Source: Kiritimatiellia bacterium (GTDB taxonomy: Bacteria; Verrucomicrobiota; Kiritimatiellia; CAIQIC01; Lenti-01). From it: a stretch of DNA of 35,991 bases. Within the stretch, counting starts at the first letter, position 1. Each line of letters starts with the position of its first letter. Shown here piece after piece: positions 25,929 through 34,855 of this stretch. Both the position numbers and the translations under genes were made by a program. The notes beneath the pieces were generated by a model that worked only from the letters and a program-made list of their open reading frames with translations, was not told the origin of the DNA and made no database searches. The stretch is taken from positions 1 to 35,991 of the forward strand of contig JAFSUH010000054.1 in NCBI GenBank assembly GCA_017445365.1, in the 5' to 3' direction.

Positions 25929-27671
25929 TCACCAGCGGGGACGGTCGACCAGCATCATTTGGTCGCTTCCGAAGAAGACGTGCGCTTCCTTGAGCGGGAA
26001 ATCGCGCGGGACGCAACCTTCCGAGAAGATGCGGTACCAGTCGTGGTCGGGCGCGGACGGGTCGGCGAGGCCGCGGGTCCACGGTTTGTCGCGCGTGAGA
26101 AGCGTGAAGTACGCCGCCTGCACGGGGGCGATTTCCTCCCCGAAGCGGCGGAAGGCGTCGAGCGTGCGGGGGAGGAAGACGCTCGTCCGGTCGCCGTACC
26201 ACGCGGTGGCCCAGGGCATGTCGCTTGCGATGGCCTCGTCCGCTCCGACGCGGGAGGCGGCCCAGGCGACGGAGTTGTGGTAGTACGTCGGGTACGGGCC
26301 GCGGTCGCGCGGCGGCATGACGGCGAAGACGTACGACAGCGCGCCGATGGCGAAGAGGACCGCCACCACCAGCGGCGCCGTCGCCGGATGCGCGAAGGGG
26401 ATGCGGTCGAGTTCGAGGAGGATGAACGCCCACGCGTACACGAGGGCGAAGGGCCAGAGCGGCAGGAGCGCGCGGGACATGCCGCCCGCGTCCGGCGTCC
26501 GGAGCGCCGCCGCGGCGAGGAGGGCGAAGACCGCCCACGGCAGGAGGCAGAAGCGGAGGCGCTGGCTCGTCGCGCGGTGGAAGCGGTGCAGGTGGGAGAG
26601 GACGTACGCCGCGCCGTAGAGCCCGAGGCCGCCCAGGCCGAAGCCCGCCGCCGCCGATTCGCGCAGGGCGAGCGAGGCTTTCGCCTGCACCGCGTGGAGA
26701 AGCGGGAGGAAGGAGAAGAGCGCGGGGCGGAAGGAGCGGGCGAGGGTCTCGTCGGGGAAAAGGTACGTCCCCGCGAGGGTCGCGTACGGCGCGAGGCCGA
26801 AAATGTTGCCGGTCAGGGCGGCGTTGCGGACGCACCACGGCGCGCAGGCGGCGAGGAAGAGGGCGAGGAATCCCAGCGCGGCCTTCCACGAGCCGGGGCG
26901 CGGCGCGGTCCAGAAGTAAAGCGCGAGCGCCACCGCGGCGAAGCCGTGGAGGTACGAGGCGTAAAACGCGCCCGCCGCGGCGAGCGCCGCCGCCACCGTG
27001 CAGAGCGCGCGGGAAACCGCGGAGCGCGCCCCGTCCGACCAGATGGCGAAGAGCGCCGCGAGGCAGGTGAAGTTGAGCGCGAGGACGGTGCCGCCGGAAG
27101 CAAGGGCCTCTTCCCAGACGCCCGCGAGGAGGAACCAGCTCGCGGCGGAAAGGGCCGCGACGCGGTTGTCGAAAAGCGCCCGGCCGAGGGCGAGGATCCA
27201 GAAGCCCGCGAGGGCCGCGAGGAATGCGTTGGAAAGCGCGGGCACCCAGTCCCACGGATAGACCGCCTTTTCGACGGGTTCGCCCGTCTTGGGAAGGCCG
27301 GTCGCGCGGAAGACGAGGGAGAGGAGCGCGGGGTGGAGCGGCGCGCGGCGGGTTTCGGGCATCGCGTGGATGTCAAGCTTTTCCGGCGTTTCCCCTTCGG
27401 GGAGGGACGAGGGGTCGGGGGAGAGGACGCCCGCGTCGAAGGGGCGGACGAAATCGGTTTCCCAGCGGCCGGTGGCGGCGAGGTTGCGGGCGAGCTGGGC
27501 CTCGTCGAAGGCGTCGGGGGAGGAGAGGCCGTGGAAGCGGAGGAAGAGGAAGAGGGCGGCGGCGGAAAAGGCGAAGAAAACCAGGAGCAACCAGTGGATG
27601 AAACGCCGGCCGGGACCGGAATCGACCTGGTTGACGAAGTTCTGCATTTCGGATTGGAAGCGGATGTCCAT
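25929..27671 (-). CDS. PMT/ArnT-like membrane glycosyltransferase (GT-C fold)
   Basis: Integral membrane protein of 580 residues with about 10-12 predicted spans and a soluble C-terminal part. After the first span (LLLVFFAFSAAALFLFL) comes the loop motif PDAFDEAQLARNLA with Asp56-Glu57, the acidic pair typical of polyprenyl-phosphate-sugar-dependent GT-C enzymes (PMT, ArnT, GT83). Its likely role is moving a sugar from a lipid carrier to a protein or lipid at the outer face of the membrane; donor and acceptor are not readable. The frame is open far upstream into the neighbouring gene, but the membrane-protein character begins at the ATG at 27671, which lacks a strong Shine-Dalgarno sequence. 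Just upstream of it, after the protease gene, lies a hairpin CGGGCGG / CCGCCCG (27756-27774). Confidence 0.82.
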   Translation of the reverse strand: MDIRFQSEMQNFVNQVDSGPGRRFIHWLLLVFFAFSAAALFLFLRFHGLSSPDAFDEAQLARNLAATGRWETDFVRPFDAGVLSPDPSSLPEGETPEKLDIHAMPETRRAPLHPALLSLVFRATGLPKTGEPVEKAVYPWDWVPALSNAFLAALAGFWILALGRALFDNRVAALSAASWFLLAGVWEEALASGGTVLALNFTCLAALFAIWSDGARSAVSRALCTVAAALAAAGAFYASYLHGFAAVALALYFWTAPRPGSWKAALGFLALFLAACAPWCVRNAALTGNIFGLAPYATLAGTYLFPDETLARSFRPALFSFLPLLHAVQAKASLALRESAAAGFGLGGLGLYGAAYVLSHLHRFHRATSQRLRFCLLPWAVFALLAAAALRTPDAGGMSRALLPLWPFALVYAWAFILLELDRIPFAHPATAPLVVAVLFAIGALSYVFAVMPPRDRGPYPTYYHNSVAWAASRVGADEAIASDMPWATAWYGDRTSVFLPRTLDAFRRFGEEIAPVQAAYFTLLTRDKPWTRGLADPSAPDHDWYRIFSEGCVPRDFPLKEAHVFFGSDQMMLVDRPRW

Positions 27672-27778
27672 GGCGGAAAAAAGGCGTTGGGGAATGAAAC
27701 CATTTTGTCCCTCCGCATTCAAGCCGCCGCGGCGCGCCCGGGAAAAGCGCCGCAACGGGCGGGAAGACCGCCCGCCGG

Positions 27779-29206
27779 CTATTCGGCCGGGGGCGGGAAG
27801 ATGACCGGTTCCGCTTCCGGGGCGCGGCGGAAACGGGGGAGGACGCTCCGCACCGTGTCGCGGTAGGAGAGAAGCAGGAACAGGGCGATGAGGAGCATCG
27901 CGAAAGCGTTGGTGAGCTTGTTTGTCACTTCCCGCGGGAGCGGCTTGCCGCGGATCATTTCGAGCACCCCGAAGACGACCTGTCCGCCGTCGAGCACCGG
28001 CAGGGGCAGGAGGTTCATGATGGCGAGGTTGACGTTCAGAAACCCGGTGAACCACAAGGCCATGACGAAACTCAGTTTGAGCATCGCGAAGAACATCGCG
28101 AAAATCAGGATCGGCCCGCCCACCGCCCCGGCGGCGGCACCGGCGGTCTTCGGCGTCGAAAGCGCTTTCAAAAAGCGGAAAATCCCGCCCGCGTGCGATT
28201 TCATCTGCGTCCACGGAGAGGGATGGGTCTTGCGCGCGAAATCGAAGTCGGCGCGCGTGTTGAACGTGATGCCGATCAGGGCGCGCGCCAGCGCCGGGTC
28301 GTACTGCGGGGTCGCCTGGGAGACGATGGTCTTGCCGTCGCGCACGAAAACAAGCTCCGTTTCCCGCCCCGCGGCCTCGTCCACGAGCCGCGCCAGGTGG
28401 CTGCGGCTCCGCGCCTCCGTCCCGCCGAAGGAGACGACCCGGTCGCCGGGGGCGAGCCCGGCGGCGGCCGCGGCGCTTCCCGGGTACACGGCGGCGACGA
28501 GGCAGAGGCTTTCGCCGTCCAGGTCCGGGATGCACTTGACGCCGAGCGGCGAATTTTCCAGCGCCACGACGGCCTCGAACGCCGTCCCGTCGGAGCGCGC
28601 GACCGAAAGCCGCGCTTCGTCTCCGCTTCCGAGCGCGACGGCGGCGAAAATTTCCTCCCAGTTGGCGGTCGGCGTCCCGTCGACGGCGGCGATGGCGTCG
28701 CCTTCCCGGATGCCCTGCTCCCACGCGGTTCCTTCGCGGGCGACGAAGCCCACGATATTGTTGGTTTCGGCGAGATCGCAGGGCTTGCCCGCAATCCATA
28801 CGACGACGCCGAGCACGAACGCGAAGAGGAGGTTTCCCGCGGCCCCGGCGAGGGCGACGGCGACTTTCTTCCACGGGGCGATCGGCGGAAGGTGCCGCGG
28901 AGCGACGGCGGCCGTTTTTTCGCCGTTTTCCGGCTTGTTTTCGCCGTTTCCGGCTTCGGGGCCTTCCAGAAACGAGTTCGGGTCGAGCTGCGGGAGGGCG
29001 ACGTACCCGCCGACTGGCAGGCACCCGATGCGGTAGGTCGTTTCCCCGATTTTCTTCTGCCAGAGGGCCGGTCCCATCCCGATGGAAAAGGCGTCGGCGA
29101 CCAGTCCCAGCGCCTTGGCGACGAGAAAATGCCCCGCTTCGTGGACGAAAACCGTCGCGGAGAAGAGCAGCAGGATGCCGAGCCAGATGAGAACGGTGGA
29201 AATCAT
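27779..29206 (-). CDS. rseP: RseP-type site-2 intramembrane zinc protease
   Basis: Membrane metalloprotease of the S2P (M50) family that cuts transmembrane segments, classically of anti-sigma factors or leftover signal peptides. The 475-residue product has the zinc motif HEAGH (22-26) in the first span and FSIGMGP and GCLPVGGYV just after. A membrane span follows (VALAGAAGNLLFAFVLGVVVW), then PDZ-like segments (EQGIREGDAIAAVDG; AAGLAPGDRVVSFGG), and the third zinc ligand Asp406 in NLLPLPVLDGG. A linker rich in Gly, Asn and Lys (about 85-105) is longer than in E. coli RseP. No anti-sigma or sigma gene is adjacent, so the substrate is unknown. The ATG at 29206 is supported by the typical hydrophobic start. 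Confidence 0.93.
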   Translation of the reverse strand: MISTVLIWLGILLLFSATVFVHEAGHFLVAKALGLVADAFSIGMGPALWQKKIGETTYRIGCLPVGGYVALPQLDPNSFLEGPEAGNGENKPENGEKTAAVAPRHLPPIAPWKKVAVALAGAAGNLLFAFVLGVVVWIAGKPCDLAETNNIVGFVAREGTAWEQGIREGDAIAAVDGTPTANWEEIFAAVALGSGDEARLSVARSDGTAFEAVVALENSPLGVKCIPDLDGESLCLVAAVYPGSAAAAAGLAPGDRVVSFGGTEARSRSHLARLVDEAAGRETELVFVRDGKTIVSQATPQYDPALARALIGITFNTRADFDFARKTHPSPWTQMKSHAGGIFRFLKALSTPKTAGAAAGAVGGPILIFAMFFAMLKLSFVMALWFTGFLNVNLAIMNLLPLPVLDGGQVVFGVLEMIRGKPLPREVTNKLTNAFAMLLIALFLLLSYRDTVRSVLPRFRRAPEAEPVIFPPPAE

Positions 29207-29363
29207 GGGAACCGAGGAAAGGACGCGCGAAAATCACAAAACAAGCGCGAAAACACAAGAGCGGATTTCGCGGTGCCGCCCCCGAACCGCTCCCCGGCGG
29301 TGGATTCCACCCGCATCGCGGGAACGGGCCCGGCTTGCCGTTGCCAAGCCGGGGAAAAGGCGG

Positions 29364-30359
29364 TCAGGGCGTTTGCGCGGGAGAAGCGGCGGGATGGACG
29401 ATGTAGGTAAGGGTGTTGGAGAGGGGAAAGTCGGCGAGGCGGGCGGTGGAATCGCCGAGGGTTCCGAGGCCGGCGCAACCGAGACCGGTGTTGGAGTGGA
29501 GTTCGGCGTGGACGGGGTAGGCGGGTGAGGAGGAACTGACGAGGAAGAAGCCGTTGGGCGTTGTGGCGGAGAGGGAAGGAACGGGGAGCGAGAGCGTGAC
29601 TTCGGAGGAAGGAGGAGGGGTGAAGGTGGCATCGGAGACCGAGCCGCCACACATGTCCCCGGTTTGGACGGAGAGGGCGCCGTCGGGGAGGGTGCCGGAC
29701 AGGACGGTGGGGGTGTAGTCGGCGGCGGGAACCGGGAAGTGGATTTTGTCGGGGAACGCGACTTGGGAAACGTGGCAGAGGGCGAGGGGACGGATGGTGC
29801 AACCCGTCTCCTCGACGGGCCCGGTGTATCGGAGGGTTTGGTTGCAACCGAGGGGACCGTGGGCGGTGACGAAGAATTCGCGGGTGAGGGTGGCGTGGAC
29901 GGGGCCGGGGTAACGGCGGGTGAGAACGACGTGCTGGTTGCCGAAGCGGTCCCGCCACGCTTCGACCTCGGAGGGGCCGTCGGCGAGGGCGGGGGGCGGG
30001 GGCCGGTCGGAGCCGTTGGGGGAGAAGGAGGGCCAGTTGGAGCGGGCGACGGGCCAGGCCCAGTCGCCGCCGATGTCGAAGAAGCCGGGGTCGGTGGCAG
30101 GGTCGGGGGGAAGGGCCCCGGCATCGGCCATCGCGTCGTCGAGGCGGAGGAGGTTGGCCGCGTCGGCGGAGGGCGCGAGGAAGACGAGGCGGGAGATGGC
30201 GGGAACGACGACGGCGTGGATGCGGTCGTTGTGCAGGACGTACGCTTCGCTCCAGCCGCGGAAGGGGACGGGGGAAAGGGGAACGCGCTTCGCGGGCGCG
30301 GTGGCGGCAAAGAGGCTTGCGAGGGCCAGGACGGCAAGGGGGAGAAAGCGGACTTTCAT
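29364..30359 (-). CDS. Secreted DUF4380-like protein
   Basis: Predicted exported protein of 331 residues. A clean signal peptide (VRFLPLAVLALASLFAATAPA) is followed by GWSEAYVLHNDRIHAVVVPAISRLVFLAP and beta-rich sequence with GGDWAWPVARSNWPSF. The pattern of an aromatic residue, a short NDRIHAVV strand and a Pro-rich second strand recalls DUF4380 and aldose-epimerase-like beta-sandwich folds, which suggests carbohydrate binding. The family call is from memory of the pattern and is moderate; no catalytic residues can be assigned. The third in-phase ATG (30359) is chosen because AGGA lies 8 bases before it and the signal peptide starts there. It is 157 bases upstream of the protease gene, on the same strand. 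Confidence 0.6.
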   Translation of the reverse strand: MKVRFLPLAVLALASLFAATAPAKRVPLSPVPFRGWSEAYVLHNDRIHAVVVPAISRLVFLAPSADAANLLRLDDAMADAGALPPDPATDPGFFDIGGDWAWPVARSNWPSFSPNGSDRPPPPALADGPSEVEAWRDRFGNQHVVLTRRYPGPVHATLTREFFVTAHGPLGCNQTLRYTGPVEETGCTIRPLALCHVSQVAFPDKIHFPVPAADYTPTVLSGTLPDGALSVQTGDMCGGSVSDATFTPPPSSEVTLSLPVPSLSATTPNGFFLVSSSSPAYPVHAELHSNTGLGCAGLGTLGDSTARLADFPLSNTLTYIVHPAASPAQTP

Positions 30360-30465
30360 GGATGCCATCCTACCCAGTGCGCGTCGCATGCCGCGAGCGG
30401 AAAAGCCAGGCGGTTTCGGTGCCCTACCGAATCGAAACGCCCGCAAGGGAAACCTCAAACTAGCA

Positions 30466-30482
30466 TGCGGGATTACGGAAAA
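30466..30482. repeat. Short dispersed word, copy 1
   Basis: TGCGGGATTACGGAAAA here is identical to 32743-32759, and a variant (GCGGGATTGCGGAA) lies at 32724-32737. Both sites are in non-coding gaps. It could be the remains of a larger dispersed repeat. Confidence 0.5.
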
Positions 30483-30509
30483 ACGGGAAAAACAACGGCC
30501 AGCGCCGCG

Positions 30510-30995
30510 TCACTTGCGCAAGGTTCCCCACTTCGCTTGCCAAACGTAGTGGCCATCCCATGCCAACTCTTGCACCCCGACCAGCCGCCCGTCCGCGTCG
30601 AAAAACGCATTCGCCCCGCCGCTGAAACGCGTGAGAAACTGTCCCCACGACAGCACGGGGTTCTTCGGTGTCCCCGGCAACACATGCAGCATCCGCACCG
30701 GAACCGCTTCCGGCGAAACGACCCACGTATGGTACGAAAAGCAATCTTCCTCCTTCTCCTCGAACGTGCAGTGTCCGGGAAAAACCGCCCGCGCCTCTTC
30801 CACCGTCATGCCGGGATGCAATCCGTCCAGCACTTCGGGGAAACCGCTCCACTTTTCGTAGCGGTTGGCGGGGCCGAGCAGCACCGCGAACAGGAAGATT
30901 AATCCGAGACACCCGAGGCATCCGCCGCCGCATCCCGACAGCACGTCACCTCTCGCTTCCTTCCGCCACGGGCTCCAGTGCCGTCCGTCAGCCAT
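30510..30995 (-). CDS. Small single-span membrane protein, unknown function
   Basis: A 161-residue protein with one predicted membrane span near residues 25-42 (Gly/Cys-rich GCGGGCLGCLGLIFLFAVLL), then an outside or periplasmic domain of about 115 residues. This domain begins GLHPGMTVEEARAVFPG and has paired cysteines (HC, DC). The GMTxxEARAxF segment resembles the helix opening SmpA/BamE-like small domains, but the similarity is too short to name a family. The cysteines near the span do not form a lipobox. The ATG at 30995 is preceded by GGAAGGAAG. An open frame continues upstream through a composite palindrome, so the longer reading is not credible. It sits between a DUF4380-like gene and an AAA ATPase gene with gaps on both sides, and appears to be its own unit. 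Confidence 0.65.
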   Translation of the reverse strand: MADGRHWSPWRKEARGDVLSGCGGGCLGCLGLIFLFAVLLGPANRYEKWSGFPEVLDGLHPGMTVEEARAVFPGHCTFEEKEEDCFSYHTWVVSPEAVPVRMLHVLPGTPKNPVLSWGQFLTRFSGGANAFFDADGRLVGVQELAWDGHYVWQAKWGTLRK

Positions 30996-31082
30996 CCCGC
31001 ACTTCCTTCCGGCGGACCGTCCGTTTTTTCTTGCGATTGTCCATGCAGGCAATTTTGCAGGACATTGTCTTGCTTGCAACCG

Positions 31083-31134
31083 TTTTGCCGATGTTTGGCA
31101 AATTTCGCTTGATTTTGCCAAGGTTTGGCAAAAT
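31083..31134. repeat. Composite palindrome, copy d
   Basis: Arm 1 is TTTTGCCGA-TGT-TTGGCAAA (31083-31102), with one G-T in the stem. Arm 2 is TTTTGCCAA-GGT-TTGGCAAAA (31113-31133). It lies 12 bases beyond the ATPase gene stop. Confidence 0.85.
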
Positions 31135-31146
31135 CCAAAAACCGCG

Positions 31147-32307
31147 CTACGCCATCCAATCCTCCTCGAAGGACAACGCGGAAACGCCCGTGTCGGACGG
31201 AACGGAACGGCCTGCGTACACGACGGTCGGCCGTTCCACTTCCCCGGCGATGCGCGCAAAGCGCAACAGGTTTCGTCCCATGCCCGGATGGTAGGTCTGG
31301 GCGGACTTGATTTCCACGGGGCGGAGTTTGCCTCCGCGCTCCATCAGCAAATCGACTTCCAAGCCGTCCGGTGCCCGGTAGAAATGCAAATCGGCATCCA
31401 GCGCGGCGTTGCAACGCGCCTTGACGGCATCCATCACGACCAGGTTTTCGAAAAGGTTCCCGAGAAGGGGATGGGAGGCCATCTGCCGCTCCGTCCGGAT
31501 GCCCAGCAACCATGCCGCCAGTCCCGGTTCGGTGAAATAGATTTTGGGCGCCTTGACCAGCCGTTTCCCGAAATTGCGGAAATAAGGCCGCAGGACGAAA
31601 ACGATGAACGACGCCTCCAGCAGCGAAATCCACGTCCGGACGGTCGGTGCGGACACCCCGACGGCCCCCGCCAGGTCGTTTGCGTTGATTTCCTGCCCCA
31701 CCCGTCCGGCCAACAGTTTGACGAACGTTTCGAACAGTCCGGCGTCGCGGAGGTTCGCGAGCTGCCTGACATCCCGCTCGACCACCGTCCGGAAATAATC
31801 GCGGTAGAGCTGGGAGAAGGCCGGATGTCCCCTCCGCCGGTCGTAGAGCCTCGGCAGGAACCCTTCCAGCAACCATCCTTCCTTCGTCTTCGCGACGCCG
31901 GCCTTCCGCAGTTCGCCCATCGACAGCGGATACAGTTCCACGAGCGCCGTCCGCCCCGCCAGCGACTGGGAAACGGCTCCCCGCAAAGCGGGCTGGTGGC
32001 TTCCCGTGAGCAGATACATGCCGTTCCGCCCCGCCTCGTCGGCTTCCACCTGCACATAGCTCAGCAGTTCGGGACACCGCTGGATTTCGTCGAAAACTGC
32101 CGGGGCCGGATGCCGGCGCAGGAATCCCCGCGCATCGGCGGCGGCTTCGCCGCGGATGTCCGGCGCTTCGAGATTCACGTAATCCGCTTCGGGAAACAAC
32201 CAGCGGGCCAGCGTGGTTTTTCCCGACTGGCGCGGTCCGGTCAAGGTCACGATGGGATATTGCTCCCACAGGGAGCGGATGGATTTCGCAAGTGTCCGTT
32301 CAATCAT
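31147..32307 (-). CDS. AAA_14/DUF4143-family ATPase
   Basis: A 386-residue cytoplasmic protein of the widespread AAA_14 plus DUF4143 family. Walker A is TGPRQSGKTT (23-32), Walker B is AVFDEIQRCPEL, and the sensor-like segment YLLTGSHQ is followed by LAGRTALVELYPLSMGEL. The middle holds a winged-helix-like segment (EINANDLAGAVGVSAPTVRTWISLLEAS, in two helices). The C-terminal DUF4143 part contains a PD-(D/E)XK-like pattern (YRAPDGLEVDLLMERGG, then PVEIKSA). The cellular role is not established; members are often patchily spread and have been suspected in defence or stress modules. The start ATG at 32307 has GGAGG 6 bases upstream. A 10-base inverted repeat 43-69 bases before the start may be an operator. 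It is flanked on both sides by composite palindromes. Confidence 0.93.
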   Translation of the reverse strand: MIERTLAKSIRSLWEQYPIVTLTGPRQSGKTTLARWLFPEADYVNLEAPDIRGEAAADARGFLRRHPAPAVFDEIQRCPELLSYVQVEADEAGRNGMYLLTGSHQPALRGAVSQSLAGRTALVELYPLSMGELRKAGVAKTKEGWLLEGFLPRLYDRRRGHPAFSQLYRDYFRTVVERDVRQLANLRDAGLFETFVKLLAGRVGQEINANDLAGAVGVSAPTVRTWISLLEASFIVFVLRPYFRNFGKRLVKAPKIYFTEPGLAAWLLGIRTERQMASHPLLGNLFENLVVMDAVKARCNAALDADLHFYRAPDGLEVDLLMERGGKLRPVEIKSAQTYHPGMGRNLLRFARIAGEVERPTVVYAGRSVPSDTGVSALSFEEDWMA

Positions 32308-32349
32308 GTTCGGCCTCCATTGCCTTTGGCATCCTGCCGAAAAATCCAA

Positions 32350-32376
32350 CGGATTGAAAGTTTGTTTTTCAATCCG
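32350..32376 (-). promoter_or_regulatory. Inverted repeat, possible operator or leader hairpin of the ATPase gene
   Basis: CGGATTGAAA and TTTCAATCCG form a perfect 10-base inverted repeat around a 7-base spacer (GTTTGTT). It lies 43-69 bases upstream of the ATPase start codon, where a repressor or an RNA hairpin would control expression. Confidence 0.5.
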
Positions 32377-32503
32377 AGAGATTTGTTTTTATTGCAAAGA
32401 AGCGTTGGCCGCAGGACGGGTGGAAGGGAAAAAGGAAGTGCGCGATGTCGTTGAAGCAGGCCATGAAACAGGTGACGAGCGGCGCGGGACGGGCGATAAA
32501 AGG

Positions 32504-32555
32504 ATTTGCCGATGTTTGGCAAATCCGGGGCATTTTTGCCAAACATTGGCAAAAT
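32504..32555. repeat. Composite palindrome, copy e
   Basis: Arm 1 is ATTTGCCGA-TGT-TTGGCAAAT (32504-32524), with a G-T pair. Arm 2 is TTTTGCCAA-ACA-TTGGCAAAA (32534-32554). It lies between two minus-strand genes. Confidence 0.87.
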
Positions 32556-32742
32556 GGTGTTCGGGCGCGGCTGGCTGCCGTGGGCGGGCAACCATGCACG
32601 ATTCACCATGCAGGATGCACAATGGGCGAAAGTGCGAGATTTCAGAAAAATTCTCAGCGTCTCCCTCTCCGCGGGAAACTTTGATTCCTGACGGCGGGGA
32701 CGCCGTCGCTACATCTGCGAAGCGCGGGATTGCGGAATTTCG

Positions 32743-32759
32743 TGCGGGATTACGGAAAA
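32743..32759. repeat. Short dispersed word, copy 2
   Basis: The same 17 bases as at 30466-30482. A shorter variant sits 19 bases upstream, so the word is locally repeated here. Confidence 0.5.
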
Positions 32760-32831
32760 TTGGCGATTTTCAATCGTTTTCTTTGTGGCCTTTCGACTTT
32801 TTCCCGGCGCGCGAGGTGGGTGGTTTTCCGC

Positions 32832-32867
32832 AAAAAAAACGCGGGCCGCTTTTGATGCGGCCCGCGT
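32832..32867 (-). terminator. Rho-independent terminator of pckG
   Basis: Read on the minus strand, an 11-base-pair stem (ACGCGGGCCGC / GCGGCCCGCGT, 32839-32867) with a 7-base loop is followed by eight T (32839-32832). It lies 21 bases past the pckG stop. The other flank is also T-rich on the plus strand (GTTTTG), though weaker. Confidence 0.9.
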
Positions 32868-32887
32868 TTTGGGGATGGTGGGGTTTG

Positions 32888-34687
32888 CTAGCGGCCGAGG
32901 GCCTTCGCCAAGCGCGCTTCGAGGCCGTCGAGCTCTTCCGCGAGCGCCTTCGGCAGCTTGTCGCCGAATTTCGCGTAATGCGCCCGGATGCCGGGAATGT
33001 CCGCGGCCCATCCGGCGAGGTCGGGGTTCAACAGCTCCTCCACGTCGTCGGGGTCGAGGTCGAGCCCGGAGAGGTCCAAGGCACCCGGAGAAGGGATGTT
33101 GCCGATGGGCGTTTCCGCCGCTTCGCCGCCGCCCGACACGCGCTCGAAAATCCACTTCAAGACGCGCGAGTTTTCGCCGAAGCCCGGCCAGAGCCACCGG
33201 CCGTCCGCGGAACGGCGGAACCAGTTGACGTAGAAAATCCGCGGCATGTGCGCGTTCGGCGCAAGCGTCGGCATCTCCAGCCAGTGGGCGAAGTAGTCGG
33301 CCATGTCGTACCCGCAGAACGGCAGCATCGCCATCGGGTCGCGGCGGAGGACGCCGACGTTTCCCGCGGCGGCCGCGGTCGTTTCGCTCGCTTGGATGGA
33401 CCCGAGGAACGTCCCGTATTGCCACGTGGGCGCTTCGAACACCAGCGGCACCGTGCTCGGGCGCCGTCCGCCGAAGAGAATCGCCGAAATCGGCACGCCA
33501 TCCGGGTTTTCCCATTCCGGCGCGATGACGGGGCACTGCGCGGCGGGCGTCGTGTACCGCGCGTTGGGGTGCGCCGCCTTCGTGCCGCTGGCGGGCGTCC
33601 AGTCGTTGCCCTTCCAGTCGATCAGGTGGGCGGGCGCTTCGTCGGTCATGTCCTCCCACCAGACGTCGCCGTCGTCGGTCAAGGCGCAGTTGGTGAAGAT
33701 GGTGTTGCGCGCGATGGTGCGCATCGCGTTGGGGTTGCTTCCCTCGCCCGTGCCCGGCGCGACGCCGAAGAAGCCGGCTTCCGGGTTGATGGCGTGCAGG
33801 TACCCGTCGGCGCCGAACTTCATCCAGCAGATGTCGTCGCCCAGGCACTCCGCCTTCCAGCCGGGGAGGGTCGGGGTGAGCATGGCGAGGTTGGTCTTGC
33901 CGCACGCGGAGGGGAAGGCGGCGGCGACGTAGATCGCGCGGCCTTCGGGGCAGGTGAGCTTGAGGATGAGCATGTGCTCGGCGAGCCACCCCTGCTCGCG
34001 GGCCATGTACGAGGCGATGCGCAGGGCGAAGCACTTCTTGCCGAGGAGGGCATTGCCGCCGTAGCCGGAGCCGTACGACCAGATGGTCCGCTCCTGCGGG
34101 AAGTGGGTGATGTACTTGTGCGTCGGGTTGCACGGCCATGGGATGTCCGCTTCGCCGGCAGCGAGCGGCAGGCCCACGGAGTGCAGGCACTTGACGAAGG
34201 GGCCGTCGCCGAGGGTTTCGAGGACCTTGGCGCCCACGCGGGTCATGATGCGCATGTTGACCGCGACGTACGCCGAATCGGTCAGTTCCACGCCGATGTG
34301 GGCGATGGGCGAGCCGACCGGGCCCATCGAAAAGGGGATGACGTACATCGTCCGGCCCCGCATGCTGCCTTTGTAGAGCGCGAGCATTTCGGCTTTCATT
34401 TCCGCGGGGTCGCGCCAGTTGTTGGTCGGGCCGGCTTCCTCGCGTGTGGGGGTGCAGATGAAGGTGCGGTCTTCGACGCGGGCGACGTCGCCGGGGTTGG
34501 AGCGGGCGAGGTGGGAGTTGGGGCGGAGGGCGTCGTTCAGGCGGGTGAAGGTGCCGCGGGAGACGAGTTGGGCGCACAGCGCGTCGTACTCGGCCTGGGA
34601 GCCGTCGCACCAATGGACGGCATCGGGTTGGCAGAGGGCGACGGCTTCGTCGATCCAGCGGAGGAGTTCCTGGTTGTTCGTTTGCAT
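32888..34687 (-). CDS. pckG: Phosphoenolpyruvate carboxykinase (GTP)
   Basis: Converts oxaloacetate plus GTP to phosphoenolpyruvate and carbon dioxide. It can run either way, feeding gluconeogenesis or fixing carbon dioxide in fermenting gut bacteria. The 599-residue length fits the GTP-dependent family. Motifs include [12 protein letters not shown] for the substrate site, [14 protein letters not shown], the P-loop SACGKTN (260-266) with the hyperreactive Cys262, CLGDDICWM with metal-binding Asp, [14 protein letters not shown], and the GTP-pocket region [18 protein letters not shown] and [12 protein letters not shown] (lid). The ATG at 34687 gives the usual start and has AAAGGA upstream; the open frame extends 13 codons further without conserved sequence. 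It is a single-gene unit with its own promoter and terminator. Confidence 0.97.
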   Translation of the reverse strand: MQTNNQELLRWIDEAVALCQPDAVHWCDGSQAEYDALCAQLVSRGTFTRLNDALRPNSHLARSNPGDVARVEDRTFICTPTREEAGPTNNWRDPAEMKAEMLALYKGSMRGRTMYVIPFSMGPVGSPIAHIGVELTDSAYVAVNMRIMTRVGAKVLETLGDGPFVKCLHSVGLPLAAGEADIPWPCNPTHKYITHFPQERTIWSYGSGYGGNALLGKKCFALRIASYMAREQGWLAEHMLILKLTCPEGRAIYVAAAFPSACGKTNLAMLTPTLPGWKAECLGDDICWMKFGADGYLHAINPEAGFFGVAPGTGEGSNPNAMRTIARNTIFTNCALTDDGDVWWEDMTDEAPAHLIDWKGNDWTPASGTKAAHPNARYTTPAAQCPVIAPEWENPDGVPISAILFGGRRPSTVPLVFEAPTWQYGTFLGSIQASETTAAAAGNVGVLRRDPMAMLPFCGYDMADYFAHWLEMPTLAPNAHMPRIFYVNWFRRSADGRWLWPGFGENSRVLKWIFERVSGGGEAAETPIGNIPSPGALDLSGLDLDPDDVEELLNPDLAGWAADIPGIRAHYAKFGDKLPKALAEELDGLEARLAKALGR

Positions 34688-34741
34688 GATGGGGGTCCTT
34701 TCCGGCGGCCGGGAGGGCGCCGCCACGGGAAAAACCCGGAA

Positions 34742-34769
34742 AGCCTACACGACAACGGCGAAAACGCAA
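34742..34769 (-). promoter_or_regulatory. Predicted sigma70-type promoter for pckG
   Basis: On the minus strand TTGCGT (34769-34764) and TAGGCT (34747-34742) are separated by 16 bases. The leader would be about 48 bases. The -35 box lies 13 bases from composite palindrome f. Confidence 0.5.
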
Positions 34770-34781
34770 GCACCCGTGGCG

Positions 34782-34832
34782 TTTTGCCGATGTTCGGCAA
34801 AACTGCACGGAATTTGCCAAACATTGGCAAAT
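34782..34832. repeat. Composite palindrome, copy f
   Basis: Arm 1 is TTTTGCCGA-TGT-TCGGCAAAA (34782-34802). Arm 2 is ATTTGCCAA-ACA-TTGGCAAAT (34812-34832). It is followed 23 bases later by another complete copy. Confidence 0.9.
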
Positions 34833-34855
34833 CCTTGGCGCCGCGCGGTTTTCCG

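Larger units (their letters stand above)
32308..32887. other. Gene-free region between the ATPase gene and pckG
   Basis: No credible gene in about 580 bases. It contains the inverted repeat at 32350-32376, composite palindrome e, a hairpin GACGGCG-GGGA-CGCCGTC (32690-32707), a shared 17-base word (32743-32759) and the pckG terminator. A short open frame at 32445 runs into the palindrome and is not convincing. The AT-rich part near 32340-32395 must hold the ATPase gene promoter, but no clear boxes were found. Confidence 0.55.

Noticed and set aside
27672-29258. N-terminal extension of the glycosyltransferase frame to 29258
   Set aside because: The extension lies antiphase over the RseP-type protease gene and is basic, Pro/Arg-rich shadow sequence; membrane-protein character starts only at 27671.
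30988-31044. An 18-residue basic open frame just upstream of the small membrane protein gene
   Set aside because: It overlaps the next start and could be a leader peptide, but it has no supporting ribosome site or conservation evidence, so it is not annotated.
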